Shown piece after piece: positions 35,105 through 44,047 of a stretch of DNA of 64,000 nucleotides (position 1 is the first letter of the stretch; every line of letters starts with the position of its first letter). Under the pieces are notes generated by a model, which had not been told where the DNA came from, searched no databases, and worked only from the letters and a program-made list of their open reading frames with translations. Source of the stretch: Pseudomonas putida W15Oct28 (GTDB taxonomy: Bacteria; Pseudomonadota; Gammaproteobacteria; Pseudomonadales; Pseudomonadaceae); NCBI RefSeq assembly GCF_000708715.2, contig NZ_JENB01000033.1, positions 1 through 64,000 of the forward strand, read 5' to 3'. A program made the translations under genes and the position numbers.

Positions 35105-36219
35105 AACGCTAGATCCTCAGGTGTAAATGTCATCTTGAACGAACGATATCGGTTGAAATCGCTCGGCTTCATACCCTGCATCTCGGTCAAACGACCAATG
35201 TTCTTCACCGCAGCCACCGCCGAACTGTCATACGGGCCGTCACCACTGGAACGGGCCACGCTGACACTGGTGATGGTACCGTCCGGCAACATGTTGACCT
35301 GCAGGATCACCGTCATGCCCTTGCGCGCGGAAGGCGGACGCGCCCAACCTTCAGCCGCACGTATTTTAATCAGGTCGTCGAAGTCGCCAGCCGTCTGGTC
35401 ACCCTGCTCATCCGCCAGCGCCTGCTGCCGCTCCGTGTCATCGGACAACAGCTCGGCCAGGGCCTGGGCTTTCTTGTCTTCTGCCGCCTTGCGGGCCGCT
35501 TCCTGTGCCTTTTTCTTCTGGGCGTCTGCAGCGGCCTTTTTCTTGGCCTCTTCAGCTGCCTTCTTCTTCGCGTCCTCGGCCGCCGACTTCTTCTTGGCGT
35601 CCTCGGCTGCTTTCTTCTTGGCCTCTTCGGCTGCCTTTTTCTTGGCGTCCTCGGCGGCTTGTTTCTTCGCCTCGTCAGCGGCCTCTTTCTTGGCCTCTTC
35701 TTCGGCTTTTTTCTTGGCTTCGTCCTCGGCCTTCTTCTTGGCGATGTCGGCCTGCTGCTTCTCGGCGGCCTTCTTCGCCTCATCGGCCTTCTTGGCTTCT
35801 GCGGCTTTCTTGGCTTCGGTAGCCTTGGCGGCATCGGCAGCCTTGGCAGCGTCCTCGGCTTTCTTCGCCTCGGCGGCTTCGCGAGCCTCCTCGGCCTTTT
35901 GAGCGGCGTCGGCCTTCTTTTGTTCCGCGGCCTTCACGGCCTCCTGCTCGACCTTCTTCTGTTCCAGCTGCTCGACCTCGGTCTGGCGCGAAGCGGTTTT
36001 CTTCGCTTCCCCGGCAATCTTCTGATTGGTCTGGGTGGTCGCCTGGCTCTTGGACTTGAGCTGGTACAGGGTAGCCTGAACGATCGGCTTGGAAGGCGGC
36101 AGTTCAGGCGTCATGGCGAAACTGACGAACAGCATGGCGAACACCAGCACATGCAGGCCAATGGCCCAGACACTGGGCCAGAAGTAGCTTTCCGAGGCGG
36201 ATGGCTCTCGCTGTTGCAT
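35101..36219 (-). CDS. tolA: Tol-Pal system protein TolA
   Basis: A 372-residue inner-membrane protein that reaches across the periplasm to TolB/Pal. A cytoplasmic stub precedes the TM helix at about 12-35 (YFWPSVWAIGLHVLVFAMLF), then a long Lys/Ala/Glu-rich helical domain II (about 70-265) made of KKAAEEAKKKAAEDA-type heptads. Globular domain III follows (GWARPPSARKGMTVILQVNM, SDFNRYRSFKMTFTPEDL). Its ATG overlaps the tolR stop (ATGA). Low-complexity codon use in domain II makes many false frames on the other strand. Confidence 0.96.
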   Translation of the reverse strand: MQQREPSASESYFWPSVWAIGLHVLVFAMLFVSFAMTPELPPSKPIVQATLYQLKSKSQATTQTNQKIAGEAKKTASRQTEVEQLEQKKVEQEAVKAAEQKKADAAQKAEEAREAAEAKKAEDAAKAADAAKATEAKKAAEAKKADEAKKAAEKQQADIAKKKAEDEAKKKAEEEAKKEAADEAKKQAAEDAKKKAAEEAKKKAAEDAKKKSAAEDAKKKAAEEAKKKAAADAQKKKAQEAARKAAEDKKAQALAELLSDDTERQQALADEQGDQTAGDFDDLIKIRAAEGWARPPSARKGMTVILQVNMLPDGTITSVSVARSSGDGPYDSSAVAAVKNIGRLTEMQGMKPSDFNRYRSFKMTFTPEDLAL

Positions 36220-36671
36220 CAGGGCGCCTCGGTAATCAGGCCAACGTTACCGACACCGGCCTTCTGCAACCCGCCCATGGCACCCATGACCGCGCCATAG
36301 TCGACAGCCTTGTCGCCACGAATGAATACCTGGGTCTGCTTGCCCTGGTCACGGCCGGCAGCAATGATCTTGGTCACTGCATTGGTCATGTCTGGCAAGG
36401 TCATGGCCTTGTCCATCTGCTTGTCGGTATCGACTTCGCTGCCAAGGTTCCAGTAGTAGGTCTTGTCGGCCTTGATGGAGATGGTGAGGATCTGGACGTT
36501 GTTGTCCTGCGGCAAGGCTTCACTGGAAACCTTGGGCAGGTCGACTTTCACGCCCTGGTTGAGCATGGGCGCCGTCACCATGAAGATGACCAGCAGCACC
36601 AGCATCACGTCGATGTAGGGCACCACGTTCATCTCGGCGACGGGCTTGCGTTTGTGGCGAACTCGGGCCAT
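36219..36671 (-). CDS. tolR: Tol-Pal system protein TolR
   Basis: A 150-residue inner-membrane protein with one TM helix (PYIDVMLVLLVIFMVTAPML, about 18-37). Asp21 is the proton-path residue, matching E. coli TolR Asp23. The periplasmic domain (DNNVQILTISIKADKTYYWN) dimerises. With TolQ it uses the proton motive force to energise TolA. It starts 14 nt after tolQ and overlaps tolA. Confidence 0.97.
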   Translation of the reverse strand: MARVRHKRKPVAEMNVVPYIDVMLVLLVIFMVTAPMLNQGVKVDLPKVSSEALPQDNNVQILTISIKADKTYYWNLGSEVDTDKQMDKAMTLPDMTNAVTKIIAAGRDQGKQTQVFIRGDKAVDYGAVMGAMGGLQKAGVGNVGLITEAP

Positions 36672-36685
36672 GGGCTTCTACCTGA

Positions 36686-37381
36686 TTACTCTTCGCTGGT
36701 GTGCACTTTGCGGTGCAGGATCGCCTGGAACTCGTCGGCGAAGGTGTAGTAACGACCGATCAGCACTTCGCTGCGCGCGGCAAAACGGTTGTAGGCGATT
36801 ACCGCCGGGATTGCTGCGAACAGGCCGATGGCGGTGGCGATCAGCGCTTCGGCGATACCCGGGGCAACAGTGGCCAGGGTGGCCTGCTGGGCGCTGGCCA
36901 GGCCGCGGAAGGAGTTCATGATCCCCCATACGGTACCGAACAGGCCGATGTACGGGCTGGTGGAACCGACGGTGGCCAGGAACGGCAGGCTCTGCTCGAG
37001 CTTTTCTTCCTCGCGCGAAATGGCTACGCGCATGGCACGGCCAACACCTTCCATGACGGCGTCCGGGTCAACACCCGGCTGCTGACGCAGGCGCGAGAAC
37101 TCCTTGAAGCCGGCACGGAACACCTGCTCGACGCCGGAATCCGGGTCTGGGTTGCTGCCTGCCTGACGGTACAGCTTGGACAGGTCGATGCCCGACCAGA
37201 AACGCTCCTCGAAGGCATCCAGTGCACGACGACCGGCGCGCAGCATGGTGCTGCGCTGGAAAATCATGATCCATGAGGTGACCGAGGCGGCCACCAGGAT
37301 CAGCATTACCAGCTGTACCACTACGCTGGCATTGCTGACCAGACTCCACATGGAGGTATGGTCGACGACGTTAGCTTCCAC
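36686..37381 (-). CDS. tolQ: Tol-Pal system protein TolQ
   Basis: A 231-residue inner-membrane MotA/TolQ/ExbB-family stator subunit with three helices. TM1 is about 14-38 (LVSNASVVVQLVMLILVAAS), and the pair near 136-195 includes FLATVGSTSPYIGLFGTVWG and PGIAEALIATAIGLFAAIPA. The GTG start (37379-37381) has AGGAGA 7 nt upstream and begins 2 nt after the ybgC stop, so it is tightly coupled to ybgC. Confidence 0.97.
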   Translation of the reverse strand: MEANVVDHTSMWSLVSNASVVVQLVMLILVAASVTSWIMIFQRSTMLRAGRRALDAFEERFWSGIDLSKLYRQAGSNPDPDSGVEQVFRAGFKEFSRLRQQPGVDPDAVMEGVGRAMRVAISREEEKLEQSLPFLATVGSTSPYIGLFGTVWGIMNSFRGLASAQQATLATVAPGIAEALIATAIGLFAAIPAVIAYNRFAARSEVLIGRYYTFADEFQAILHRKVHTSEE

Positions 37382-37383
37382 GC

Positions 37384-37836
37384 TTATTCTCCTGCATTCG
37401 ATTGATTACCCGAGCCGTCCGCCGCCAAGGCGTCGCGCAGCTGGGGGGGTATGGCTCGGGGTTTGAAAGTGTCGGCGCGCACGGCGGCCACCAGGAACTG
37501 CCCTTCGCAGAGCAGCGTTTCATCCTTTTCCCGCCAGACCTGCTGTACAAAACGCAGGCTGGCGCGATTGAGTTCAAGTACTTGCGCGGTTACCCGCAAC
37601 GCGTCGTCCAGCCGCGCCGGCGCGTGGTAGCGCGCTTCGCTGGAATGGACCACGAACAGCAGGTTGTCTTCGGCCAACTGCGACTGGGAAAAACCCAGGT
37701 GCCGCAGGCGTTCGGTGCGCGCGCGCTCCATGAATTTCAGGTAGTTGACGTAATACACCACGCCGCCCGCATCGGTATCTTCGTAATAGACGCGACAACG
37801 GTGGGCGAACGTTTCGAGCTGATTTTGCGCGCGCAT
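37384..37836 (-). CDS. ybgC: Acyl-CoA thioesterase YbgC
   Basis: A 150-residue hot-dog thioesterase, first gene of the Tol-Pal operon. The active-site motif VYYEDTDAGGVVYYVNYLKF (about residues 16-35) contains the catalytic Asp and the conserved tail; ARTERLRHLGFSQ follows. It hydrolyses short or long acyl-CoA thioesters; the connection to Tol-Pal is conserved but not explained. It is read through to tolQ with 2 nt between stop and start. Confidence 0.96.
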   Translation of the reverse strand: MRAQNQLETFAHRCRVYYEDTDAGGVVYYVNYLKFMERARTERLRHLGFSQSQLAEDNLLFVVHSSEARYHAPARLDDALRVTAQVLELNRASLRFVQQVWREKDETLLCEGQFLVAAVRADTFKPRAIPPQLRDALAADGSGNQSNAGE

Positions 37837-37961
37837 ACTCTAGTGCTTACTCCTCAGCTTGCCAATCCGCTGTGGCAACTGTTTTTTCTTCATTAATGTC
37901 TTATTGCCAGCGCACCCTTGGCATGCCAGCGGTAGGACCACGAAAAGTCGCTTTTGATCTG

Positions 37962-39008
37962 TCATTCATCGCCTGGCTCGGAAAAATCACCGCCCTCCCC
38001 CAAACGCCCGGGAATATTCAGGCCAAAGTGCAGGTAGGCATGCCGGGTGACTACGCGGCCGCGCGGCGTGCGCATGATGTAGCCCTGCTGGATCAGGTAC
38101 GGTTCCAGCACATCTTCGATGGTATGACGCTCTTCGCTGATGGCCGCAGCCAGGTTGTCCACGCCCACCGGGCCGCCATCGAACTTCTCGATCATGGTCA
38201 GCAGCAGGCGGCGGTCGGAATGGTCGAAACCGCGTTCGTCGACGTCCAGCAGGTTCAGCGCCATGTCGGCCACGGCTTTGGTGATCTGGCCCTTGCCGCG
38301 CACCTCGGCGTAGTCGCGCACGCGGCGCAACAGGCGGTTGGCGATACGCGGCGTACCACGGGCACGTCGGGCAATCTCGTAGGCGCCCAGGTCTTCGATG
38401 ACCAGGCCCAGGATATTGGCCGAACGGCTGACGATGGTGGCCAGGTCCTTGTCGCTGTAGAACTCCAGGCGCTGGACGATACCGAAGCGGTCACGCAACG
38501 GGTTGGTGAGCATGCCGGCACGGGTGGTAGCCCCCACCAGGGTAAACGGTGGCAGGTCGAGCTTGATCGAACGGGCTGCCGGCCCTTCGCCGATCATGAT
38601 GTCGAGCTGGAAGTCCTCCATGGCCGGGTACAGCACCTCTTCGACGACCGGCGACAGCCGGTGGATCTCGTCGATGAACAGCACGTCGTGCGGTTCGAGG
38701 TTGGTCAGCATGGCCGCCAGGTCGCCGGGGCGCTCCAGGATCGGCCCCGAAGTGCTCTTCACCGACACGCCCATTTCATGGGCAATGATGTTGGCCAGGG
38801 TAGTCTTGCCCAGCCCCGGCGGGCCGAAGATCAAGGTGTGGTCGAGCGACTCGCTGCGGCCACGGGCGGCCTGGATGAACAGCGCCATCTGCTCGCGCAC
38901 CACCGGCTGGCCGATGTAGTCGTCCAGGCTCAGCGGGCGAATCGCACGGTCCTGGACCTCTTCGCGGTCGCGGCCACTGGCGGCGATCAGGCGGTCGGCT
39001 TCGATCAC
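37962..39008 (-). CDS. ruvB: Holliday junction helicase subunit RuvB
   Basis: A 348-residue AAA+ motor that drives branch migration with RuvA. Walker A is GPPGLGKTT (about residues 62-70), Walker B is LFIDEIH (about 109-115), sensor-type DLPPFTLVGATTRAG (about 150-164) and the arginine finger region TNPLRDRFGIV. A C-terminal winged helix binds DNA (TPRGRVVTRHAYLHFG). Its GTG start overlaps the ruvA stop (GTGA). Confidence 0.98.
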   Translation of the reverse strand: MIEADRLIAASGRDREEVQDRAIRPLSLDDYIGQPVVREQMALFIQAARGRSESLDHTLIFGPPGLGKTTLANIIAHEMGVSVKSTSGPILERPGDLAAMLTNLEPHDVLFIDEIHRLSPVVEEVLYPAMEDFQLDIMIGEGPAARSIKLDLPPFTLVGATTRAGMLTNPLRDRFGIVQRLEFYSDKDLATIVSRSANILGLVIEDLGAYEIARRARGTPRIANRLLRRVRDYAEVRGKGQITKAVADMALNLLDVDERGFDHSDRRLLLTMIEKFDGGPVGVDNLAAAISEERHTIEDVLEPYLIQQGYIMRTPRGRVVTRHAYLHFGLNIPGRLGEGGDFSEPGDE

Positions 39009-39622
39009 TTGGTAATCATCCCTTTAAGGCTGCGGCGGATCAGTTCTTCACTGCTCAGGCCGGCCTTGTCTTTGATCGCGGCGATCGCCTTGCTGGCTTC
39101 CTGCGGCTTGTAGCCCAGCGAGACCAAGGCGCTGACGGCATCAGCCTCGGCGCTGGACTCGCTGGCGGCCGGCAGCGGGCCATCGGACACCAGGGTGAAC
39201 ATGGCCGGGGAGGTTTCCCAGGCCTTGAAGCGGTCCTTGAGCTCGACCAGCAGGCGTTCGGCGGTTTTCTTGCCGACACCGGGCACGCGCACCAGGGCCG
39301 AGGTGTCCTGGGCCTGCACGCAGCGCACCAGCTCGTCGACTTCCAGGCCGGACATCAGCGCCAGTGCCAGCTTCGGGCCCACGCCGTTGAGGCGGATGAG
39401 CTCGCGGAACAGCTCGCGCTCGCGCTTTTCGGCAAACCCATAGAGCAAGTGGGCGTCTTCGCGCACGACCAGATGGGTATGCACGGTGACGGGTTCGCCC
39501 AACTTGGGCAGACGGTACAGCGTGGTCATGGGAACTTCCAGTTCGTAACCCACGCCGTTGACGTCGATAATCAGGTGCGGCGGCTGTTTCTCCGCCAGGG
39601 TGCCGCGCAAACGTCCAATCAC
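39005..39622 (-). CDS. ruvA: Holliday junction helicase subunit RuvA
   Basis: A 205-residue Holliday-junction-binding protein. The N-terminal OB-fold (MIGRLRGTLAEKQPPHLIID) is followed by helix-hairpin-helix repeats (LIRLNGVGPKLALALMSGLE, LVRVPGVGKKTAERLLVELK) and domain III (ALVSLGYKPQEASKAIAAIK). The GTG start at 39620-39622 has AGGA upstream. It forms the ruvC-ruvA-ruvB order of gamma-proteobacteria. Confidence 0.97.
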   Translation of the reverse strand: MIGRLRGTLAEKQPPHLIIDVNGVGYELEVPMTTLYRLPKLGEPVTVHTHLVVREDAHLLYGFAEKRERELFRELIRLNGVGPKLALALMSGLEVDELVRCVQAQDTSALVRVPGVGKKTAERLLVELKDRFKAWETSPAMFTLVSDGPLPAASESSAEADAVSALVSLGYKPQEASKAIAAIKDKAGLSSEELIRRSLKGMITK

Positions 39623-39731
39623 GTTCCGATCCTTCCTCTCGGGGAGCCGGTCAAAGACCGCTCAACCCTATCAGCAAATGCAACGGGTGAACGTATCACC
39701 CGAACAAAATGTGTATCAGCGCATGAAGCGC

Positions 39732-40256
39732 CTACAGACGCAAGCGCCCGCCGCGTCGCCGTGCCGTGGCCAGGCCATGGGGCACCAGGCTGGAACGGGT
39801 GTGGGCGTGGCACAAGGCGATGGCCAGGGCGTCGGAGGCGTCGATCTGCGGCTTTTGCGTCAGTTTCAGCAGGTGCATGACCATCATCATCACCTGCTCC
39901 TTGTTGGCCCCACCGGTGCCGGCCACCGCTTGCTTGACCTGTGTGGCGCTGTATTCGGCAATCTCCAGGCCGGCCTCGGCAGCAGCAACGATGGCCGCGC
40001 CGCGGGCCTGGCCGAGCTTGAGCGCCGAGTCGGCGTTACGCGCCATGAACACGCGCTCGATGCCCATGGTCACCGGTTCGTGCTGGGCGATGATTTCACA
40101 GACACCACGAAAAACGATCTGCAGCCGCTCGTGCAGCTCGCCGCTGCCGGTGCGGATACAACCCGACGCCACGTACTCGCAACCACGGGCGGTCTGGCGT
40201 ACTACGCCGTAGCCGGTGATGCGCGAACCGGGGTCGATACCAAGAATCAGAGTCAT
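39732..40256 (-). CDS. ruvC: Holliday junction resolvase RuvC
   Basis: A 174-residue endonuclease that cuts Holliday junctions symmetrically. Acidic site residues are seen in ILGIDPGSRITGYGV (Asp about 7), MGIERVFMARNADSALKLGQ (Glu about 66) and QIDASDALAIALCHAH (two Asp, about 138-144). The ATG is at 40254-40256. It ends about 110 nt before ruvA, with no terminator, so the three ruv genes likely form one transcript. Confidence 0.97.
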   Translation of the reverse strand: MTLILGIDPGSRITGYGVVRQTARGCEYVASGCIRTGSGELHERLQIVFRGVCEIIAQHEPVTMGIERVFMARNADSALKLGQARGAAIVAAAEAGLEIAEYSATQVKQAVAGTGGANKEQVMMMVMHLLKLTQKPQIDASDALAIALCHAHTRSSLVPHGLATARRRGGRLRL

Positions 40257-40290
40257 AGTGCCTGTCGTTCAAAGCTCACGGATCAAGACC

Positions 40291-40414
40291 ATTGGGGCCG
40301 CTGCGCGACCCATCGCCGGCAAGCCAGCTCCCACAAGTACAGTGCAGACCTGAATAAATGCACTGTACCTGTGGGAGCTGGCTTGCCGGCGATGGGCTGC
40401 GCAGCGGCCCCAAT
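40291..40414. repeat. Large near-perfect inverted repeat (about 56-bp arms)
   Basis: ATTGGGGCCGCTGCGCGACC... (from 40291) matches the complement of the segment ending at 40414 (...GCAGCGGCCCCAAT) over about 56 bp, with a short spacer near AATAAA. It contains the REP-family core CATCGCCGGCAAGCCAGCTC. It lies between ruvC and yebC, both on the minus strand. Confidence 0.9.
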
Positions 40415-40444
40415 AGCAGCCTTGACTCGAAGGGTCAGGAGACC

Positions 40445-41191
40445 TTAGCCGATATTTTCCATGATCTCGTCGGAAATCTGGGCGTTGGAGTAGACGTTCT
40501 GCACGTCATCCAGGTCTTCGAGCATGTCGATCAGCTTGAGCACCTTTTCGGCACCGTCCTGGTCAAGCTCGGCACTGGTGGTCGGCTGCATGACGATTTC
40601 CGCGTCATCGGCCTTGAAACCGGCCTCTTCCAGAGCGTTACGTACCGCATAGAAGCTGTTGAACGAGGTGAACACGTCGAACGAGCCGTCATCGTTGGCC
40701 ACCACGTCGTCGGCATCGGCCTCCATCGCCGCTTCCATCAATGCGTCTTCATCCACGCCCGGGGCAAAGCTGATCTGGCCTTTGCGCTCGAACAGGTAGG
40801 CCACCGAACCGTCGGTACCGAGGTTGCCGCCACACTTGGTGAAGGCATGGCGCACGGCGGCGGCGGTGCGGTTGCGGTTGTCGGTCATGGTCTCGACCAT
40901 GATCGCCACGCCACCCGGACCGTAACCTTCGTAGCTGAGCTCTTCGACGTTGTCGCTTTCGTTGGTGCCAGCACCACGGGCCACGGCGCGATCGATGATG
41001 TCGCGGCTCATGTTGGCGCCCAAGGCCTTGTCCAGCGCCAGGCGCAGGCGCGGGTTGGATGCCGGGTCAGCACCACCCTGCTTGGCAGCCACGGTCAGCT
41101 CGCGGATCCACTTGGTGAAGACCTTGCCTCTCTTGGCATCCTGGCGCTCTTTGCGGTGCTTGATGTTCGCCCACTTGGAATGACCAGCCAT
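40445..41191 (-). CDS. yebC: YebC/PmpR-family transcription factor
   Basis: A 248-residue TACO1/YebC-family protein. The opening MAGHSKWANIKHRKERQDAK and GYGPGGVAIMVETMTDNRNR are the family signatures. In P. aeruginosa the paralogue PmpR represses the PQS quorum-sensing regulator; the family also assists translation of polyproline stretches. Which applies here is unknown. It is immediately downstream of aspS, separated by two hairpins. Confidence 0.95.
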   Translation of the reverse strand: MAGHSKWANIKHRKERQDAKRGKVFTKWIRELTVAAKQGGADPASNPRLRLALDKALGANMSRDIIDRAVARGAGTNESDNVEELSYEGYGPGGVAIMVETMTDNRNRTAAAVRHAFTKCGGNLGTDGSVAYLFERKGQISFAPGVDEDALMEAAMEADADDVVANDDGSFDVFTSFNSFYAVRNALEEAGFKADDAEIVMQPTTSAELDQDGAEKVLKLIDMLEDLDDVQNVYSNAQISDEIMENIG

Positions 41192-41222
41192 AACGACTCC
41201 GAATCCTTTGAATCACAAACAG

Positions 41223-41300
41223 CCCCGCCCCTGTACGGGGCGGGACGGGAAAATACCTGCGCCGAAACGCAAAGGCGCATCCATGTGGATGCGCCCGGGG
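41223..41300 (-). terminator. Two hairpins after aspS, probable attenuating terminator
   Basis: On the minus strand GGCGCATCCACATGGATGCG hairpin (41273-41294) is followed by CTTTGCG, a weak T-tract. A second stem (41223-41244, CCCCGCCCCTG/TACGGGGCGGG) follows. They could reduce, rather than stop, transcription into yebC. Confidence 0.4.
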
Positions 41301-41305
41301 ACCGC

Positions 41306-43081
41306 TTACTCGACCTTGGTCTGTTCGCGCAGTCGGATGTGCAGCTCGCGCAGGGCCTTGGCGTCGACCAGGCCAGGGGCCTGAGTCATGACGCACGCGG
41401 CGCTCTGGGTTTTCGGGAAGGCGATCACTTCACGGATCGACTGGGCGCCGGTCATCAGCATGACCAAGCGGTCCAGGCCGAAGGCCAGGCCACCGTGAGG
41501 CGGTGCACCGAACTTCAGGGCGTCGAGCAGGAAGCCGAACTTCTCTTCCTGCTCCTCTGCTTCGATGCCCAGCAGGCGGAACACAGCCTGTTGCATCTCT
41601 TTGCGGTGGATACGGATCGAACCGCCACCCAGCTCAGTACCGTTCAGGACCATGTCGTAGGCACGGGACAGGGCTGTGGCCGGGTTGGCCTCGAGCTCTT
41701 CCGGCGAGCACTTCGGCGCGGTGAACGGGTGGTGCAGCGCGGTGAAGCTGCCGTCTTCGTTCTCGTCGAACATCGGGAAGTCGACGACCCACATCGGTGC
41801 CCACTCGCAGGTGTGCAGGTTGAAGTCGTTGCCAACCTTGATGCGCAGTGCGCCCAGGGCCTCGCTGACCACCTTGAACTTGTCGGCACCGAAGAAGACG
41901 ATGTCGCCATCCACCGCGCCAACGCGATCGAGGATCACATTGAGGTTGGCTTCAGGGATGTTCTTGACGATCGGCGACTGCAGGCCTTCAACGCCCTTGG
42001 CACGCTCGTTGACCTTGATGTACGCCAGGCCTTTGGCACCGTAGATGCCGACGAACTTGGTGTACTCGTCGATCTTGCTGCGGGGCATGCTGGCGGCGCC
42101 TGGCACGCGCAGGGCGGTAACGCGGCACTTCGGATCGTTGGCCGGGCCAGCGAATACCTTGAAGTCGACATCCTTCAGCTGGTCGGCAACGTCGACCAGT
42201 TCCAGCGGGTTACGCAGGTCTGGCTTGTCGGAGCCGTAGCGGCGCATGGCTTCTTCGAAGGTCATGTGCGGGAATTCGCCGAATTCCAGGTCCAGCACTT
42301 CCTTGAACAGCTTGCGGATCATGCTCTCGGTCAGGCCCATGATCTCGCTTTCATCGAGGAAGCTGGTCTCGATGTCGATCTGGGTGAATTCCGGCTGGCG
42401 GTCGGCACGCAGGTCTTCGTCACGGAAGCACTTGGCGATCTGGTAGTAGCGGTCGAAGCCGGCGACCATCAGCAGCTGCTTGAACAGCTGGGGCGACTGC
42501 GGCAGGGCGAAGAAGCTACCGGCGTGGGTACGGCTTGGCACCAGGTAGTCACGCGCGCCTTCCGGGGTGGCACGGGTCAGAATCGGCGTTTCGACGTCGA
42601 GGAAGCCGTTTTCATCGAGGAAGCGACGGATGCTGGTGGTGATGCGCGAACGCAGACGCAGCTTCTCGGCCATTTCCGGGCGACGCAGGTCGATGAAGCG
42701 GTAGCGCAGACGGGTTTCCTCGCCGACGTCGGAGTATTCGTTCAGCGGGAACGGCGGGGTTTCCGCTTCGTTGAGCACGGTCAGCTGGTAGCCGAGGATC
42801 TCGATGGCACCGGAGGCCATGTTGGCATTCACCGCACCGTCAGGGCGCTTGCGCACCTTGCCGGTGACCTGCACGACGTACTCGCTGCGCACGCGGTCGG
42901 CGGCGGCGAAGGTTTCGGCGCGATCCGGGTCGAACACGACCTGGGCCATGCCTTCGCGGTCACGGATGTCGAGGAAGATCACCCCGCCGTGGTCGCGGCG
43001 ACGATGGACCCAGCCGCAAAGGGTGACTTCCTGGCCGTCCAGGCTCTCGTTCAGTTGGCCGCAATAATGGCTGCGCATCAT
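41306..43081 (-). CDS. aspS: Aspartate-tRNA ligase
   Basis: A 591-residue class IIb aminoacyl-tRNA synthetase of bacterial type. The N-terminal OB anticodon-binding domain covers about 1-105 (WVHRRRDHGGVIFLDIRDRE). Class II motifs: 1 near 120-140 (RYRFIDLRRPEMAEKLRLRS), 2 near 210-225 (YQIAKCFRDEDLRADRQPEF) and 3 near the C-terminus (HGGLAFGLDRLVMLMTGA, about 540). The GAD insertion (about 290-410) is present. Pseudomonas AspRS is, from memory, non-discriminating and also charges tRNA-Asn, for repair by GatCAB; the sequence alone does not prove this. It starts with ATGATG; the first is used here. Confidence 0.96.
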   Translation of the reverse strand: MMRSHYCGQLNESLDGQEVTLCGWVHRRRDHGGVIFLDIRDREGMAQVVFDPDRAETFAAADRVRSEYVVQVTGKVRKRPDGAVNANMASGAIEILGYQLTVLNEAETPPFPLNEYSDVGEETRLRYRFIDLRRPEMAEKLRLRSRITTSIRRFLDENGFLDVETPILTRATPEGARDYLVPSRTHAGSFFALPQSPQLFKQLLMVAGFDRYYQIAKCFRDEDLRADRQPEFTQIDIETSFLDESEIMGLTESMIRKLFKEVLDLEFGEFPHMTFEEAMRRYGSDKPDLRNPLELVDVADQLKDVDFKVFAGPANDPKCRVTALRVPGAASMPRSKIDEYTKFVGIYGAKGLAYIKVNERAKGVEGLQSPIVKNIPEANLNVILDRVGAVDGDIVFFGADKFKVVSEALGALRIKVGNDFNLHTCEWAPMWVVDFPMFDENEDGSFTALHHPFTAPKCSPEELEANPATALSRAYDMVLNGTELGGGSIRIHRKEMQQAVFRLLGIEAEEQEEKFGFLLDALKFGAPPHGGLAFGLDRLVMLMTGAQSIREVIAFPKTQSAACVMTQAPGLVDAKALRELHIRLREQTKVE

Positions 43082-43174
43082 GATGGTGGTTTCGCTTCTC
43101 GTGATTCGTGTATTCGGTGGAGGCCTTGGCCGCCCGGAGGGCTAATACTGCAAGACCCGGTCACAGCATTCAAC

Positions 43175-43396
43175 TCAGTCGGCCTTGTCGCCGCCTGCAA
43201 GATTCTTTTTCGCCCCGGTCTTGAAGTCGGTTTCGTACCAACCATTACCGCTCAGGCGGAAGCCAGGCACCGACAGCAGCTTCTTCAGCGCCGGCGCCTG
43301 GCAGGCCGGGCAATCGGTCAGCGGCTCGGCGCTGATCTTCTGCAGTGCTTCCATGCGGTGCTCGCAGGCTGCACATTGATAGTCATAAAGGGGCAT
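43175..43396 (-). CDS. FmdB-family zinc ribbon protein
   Basis: A 73-residue protein. Zinc-ribbon Cys pairs are YQCAACEHRME (about residues 6-16) and TDCPACQAPALKKLLS (about 27-42); the opening MPLYDYQCAAC is the FmdB signature. Its role is unknown; in pseudomonads it is placed upstream of aspS. A Lys/Asp-rich C-terminal tail ends it. Confidence 0.9.
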   Translation of the reverse strand: MPLYDYQCAACEHRMEALQKISAEPLTDCPACQAPALKKLLSVPGFRLSGNGWYETDFKTGAKKNLAGGDKAD

Positions 43397-43488
43397 GGGT
43401 GTCTCTCGTCAACCATAACGCTGGCTGCCGGGGCAGCAAAAAGCGGGATTATATATGGTTAGCAAGCACTGCGCAGCCCGCCAGGCGA

Positions 43489-43818
43489 TCAGCGCACACT
43501 TGGCGGGTCTTGCAGCCAGGCAACGCAGATTACCCGAATCAGCCCACTGAAGTTGCGCACCCCACCCTGGCGCAGGTGCACTTCGCGGTCCACGTAGGAC
43601 AACACCGCACTGACCGAGCAGCGGTTGGCGGCGGCGATGCGCTCCAGGATGCCCCAGTAGACGGCCTCCAGGCGCAGACAGGTGGAAAAACCGTTGAGCC
43701 GCACCGAACGTGACACCGGCTGCGTCTGCAACATGTCGAAATCTGCCTTGAACGGATCAATGCACTGTTTTCCTGGCCAAGTCCCCTGGCCAGCCACACG
43801 CTTGCTCGCTTGCATCAT
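43489..43818 (-). CDS. Ribbon-helix-helix domain protein
   Basis: A 109-residue protein. The ribbon-helix-helix part is SVRLNGFSTCLRLEAVYWGI, ILERIAAANRCSVSAVLSYV and GGVRNFSGLIRVICVAWL (about residues 38-105), matching the RHH_4 family. These proteins bind DNA as dimers and often regulate neighbouring genes. The N-terminal CIDPFKADFDMLQTQPVSRS also fits the family's opening, so the ATG at 43816-43818 is kept. It lies alone between the Dps and FmdB genes, with no obvious operator. Target unknown. Confidence 0.85.
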   Translation of the reverse strand: MMQASKRVAGQGTWPGKQCIDPFKADFDMLQTQPVSRSVRLNGFSTCLRLEAVYWGILERIAAANRCSVSAVLSYVDREVHLRQGGVRNFSGLIRVICVAWLQDPPSVR

Positions 43819-43934
43819 GCGCCCTACTTCCTCGTCACCGGTAACAGGCGACCAATGAAGCGCTGGGCAGCAGGTTTAAAGCAGCAGCAAAGTCTTCCCG
43901 CACAAACACTCGATTCCGGAGCGCGAGGAAAACA

Positions 43935-44023
43935 CTGTGGGAGCGGGCTTGCCCCGCGAACACCGGCAAAGCCGGTGCCATACACCGCGCGGCCTCATTC
44001 GCGGGACAAGCCCGCTCCCACAG
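43935..44023. repeat. BIME (paired REP palindromes)
   Basis: Inverted units CTGTGGGAGCGGGCTTGCCC (43935 on) and its complement to 44022, with the central hairpin CACCGGCAAAGCCGGTG. Confidence 0.85.
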
Positions 44024-44047
44024 GTTTTTGTCACAGCTCTGGGGTAT

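Noticed and set aside
40358..43462. A 1034-codon open frame on the plus strand
   Set aside because: It lies antisense to yebC and aspS, both with full family motifs. Long antisense frames are common in GC-rich DNA with codon bias at third positions.
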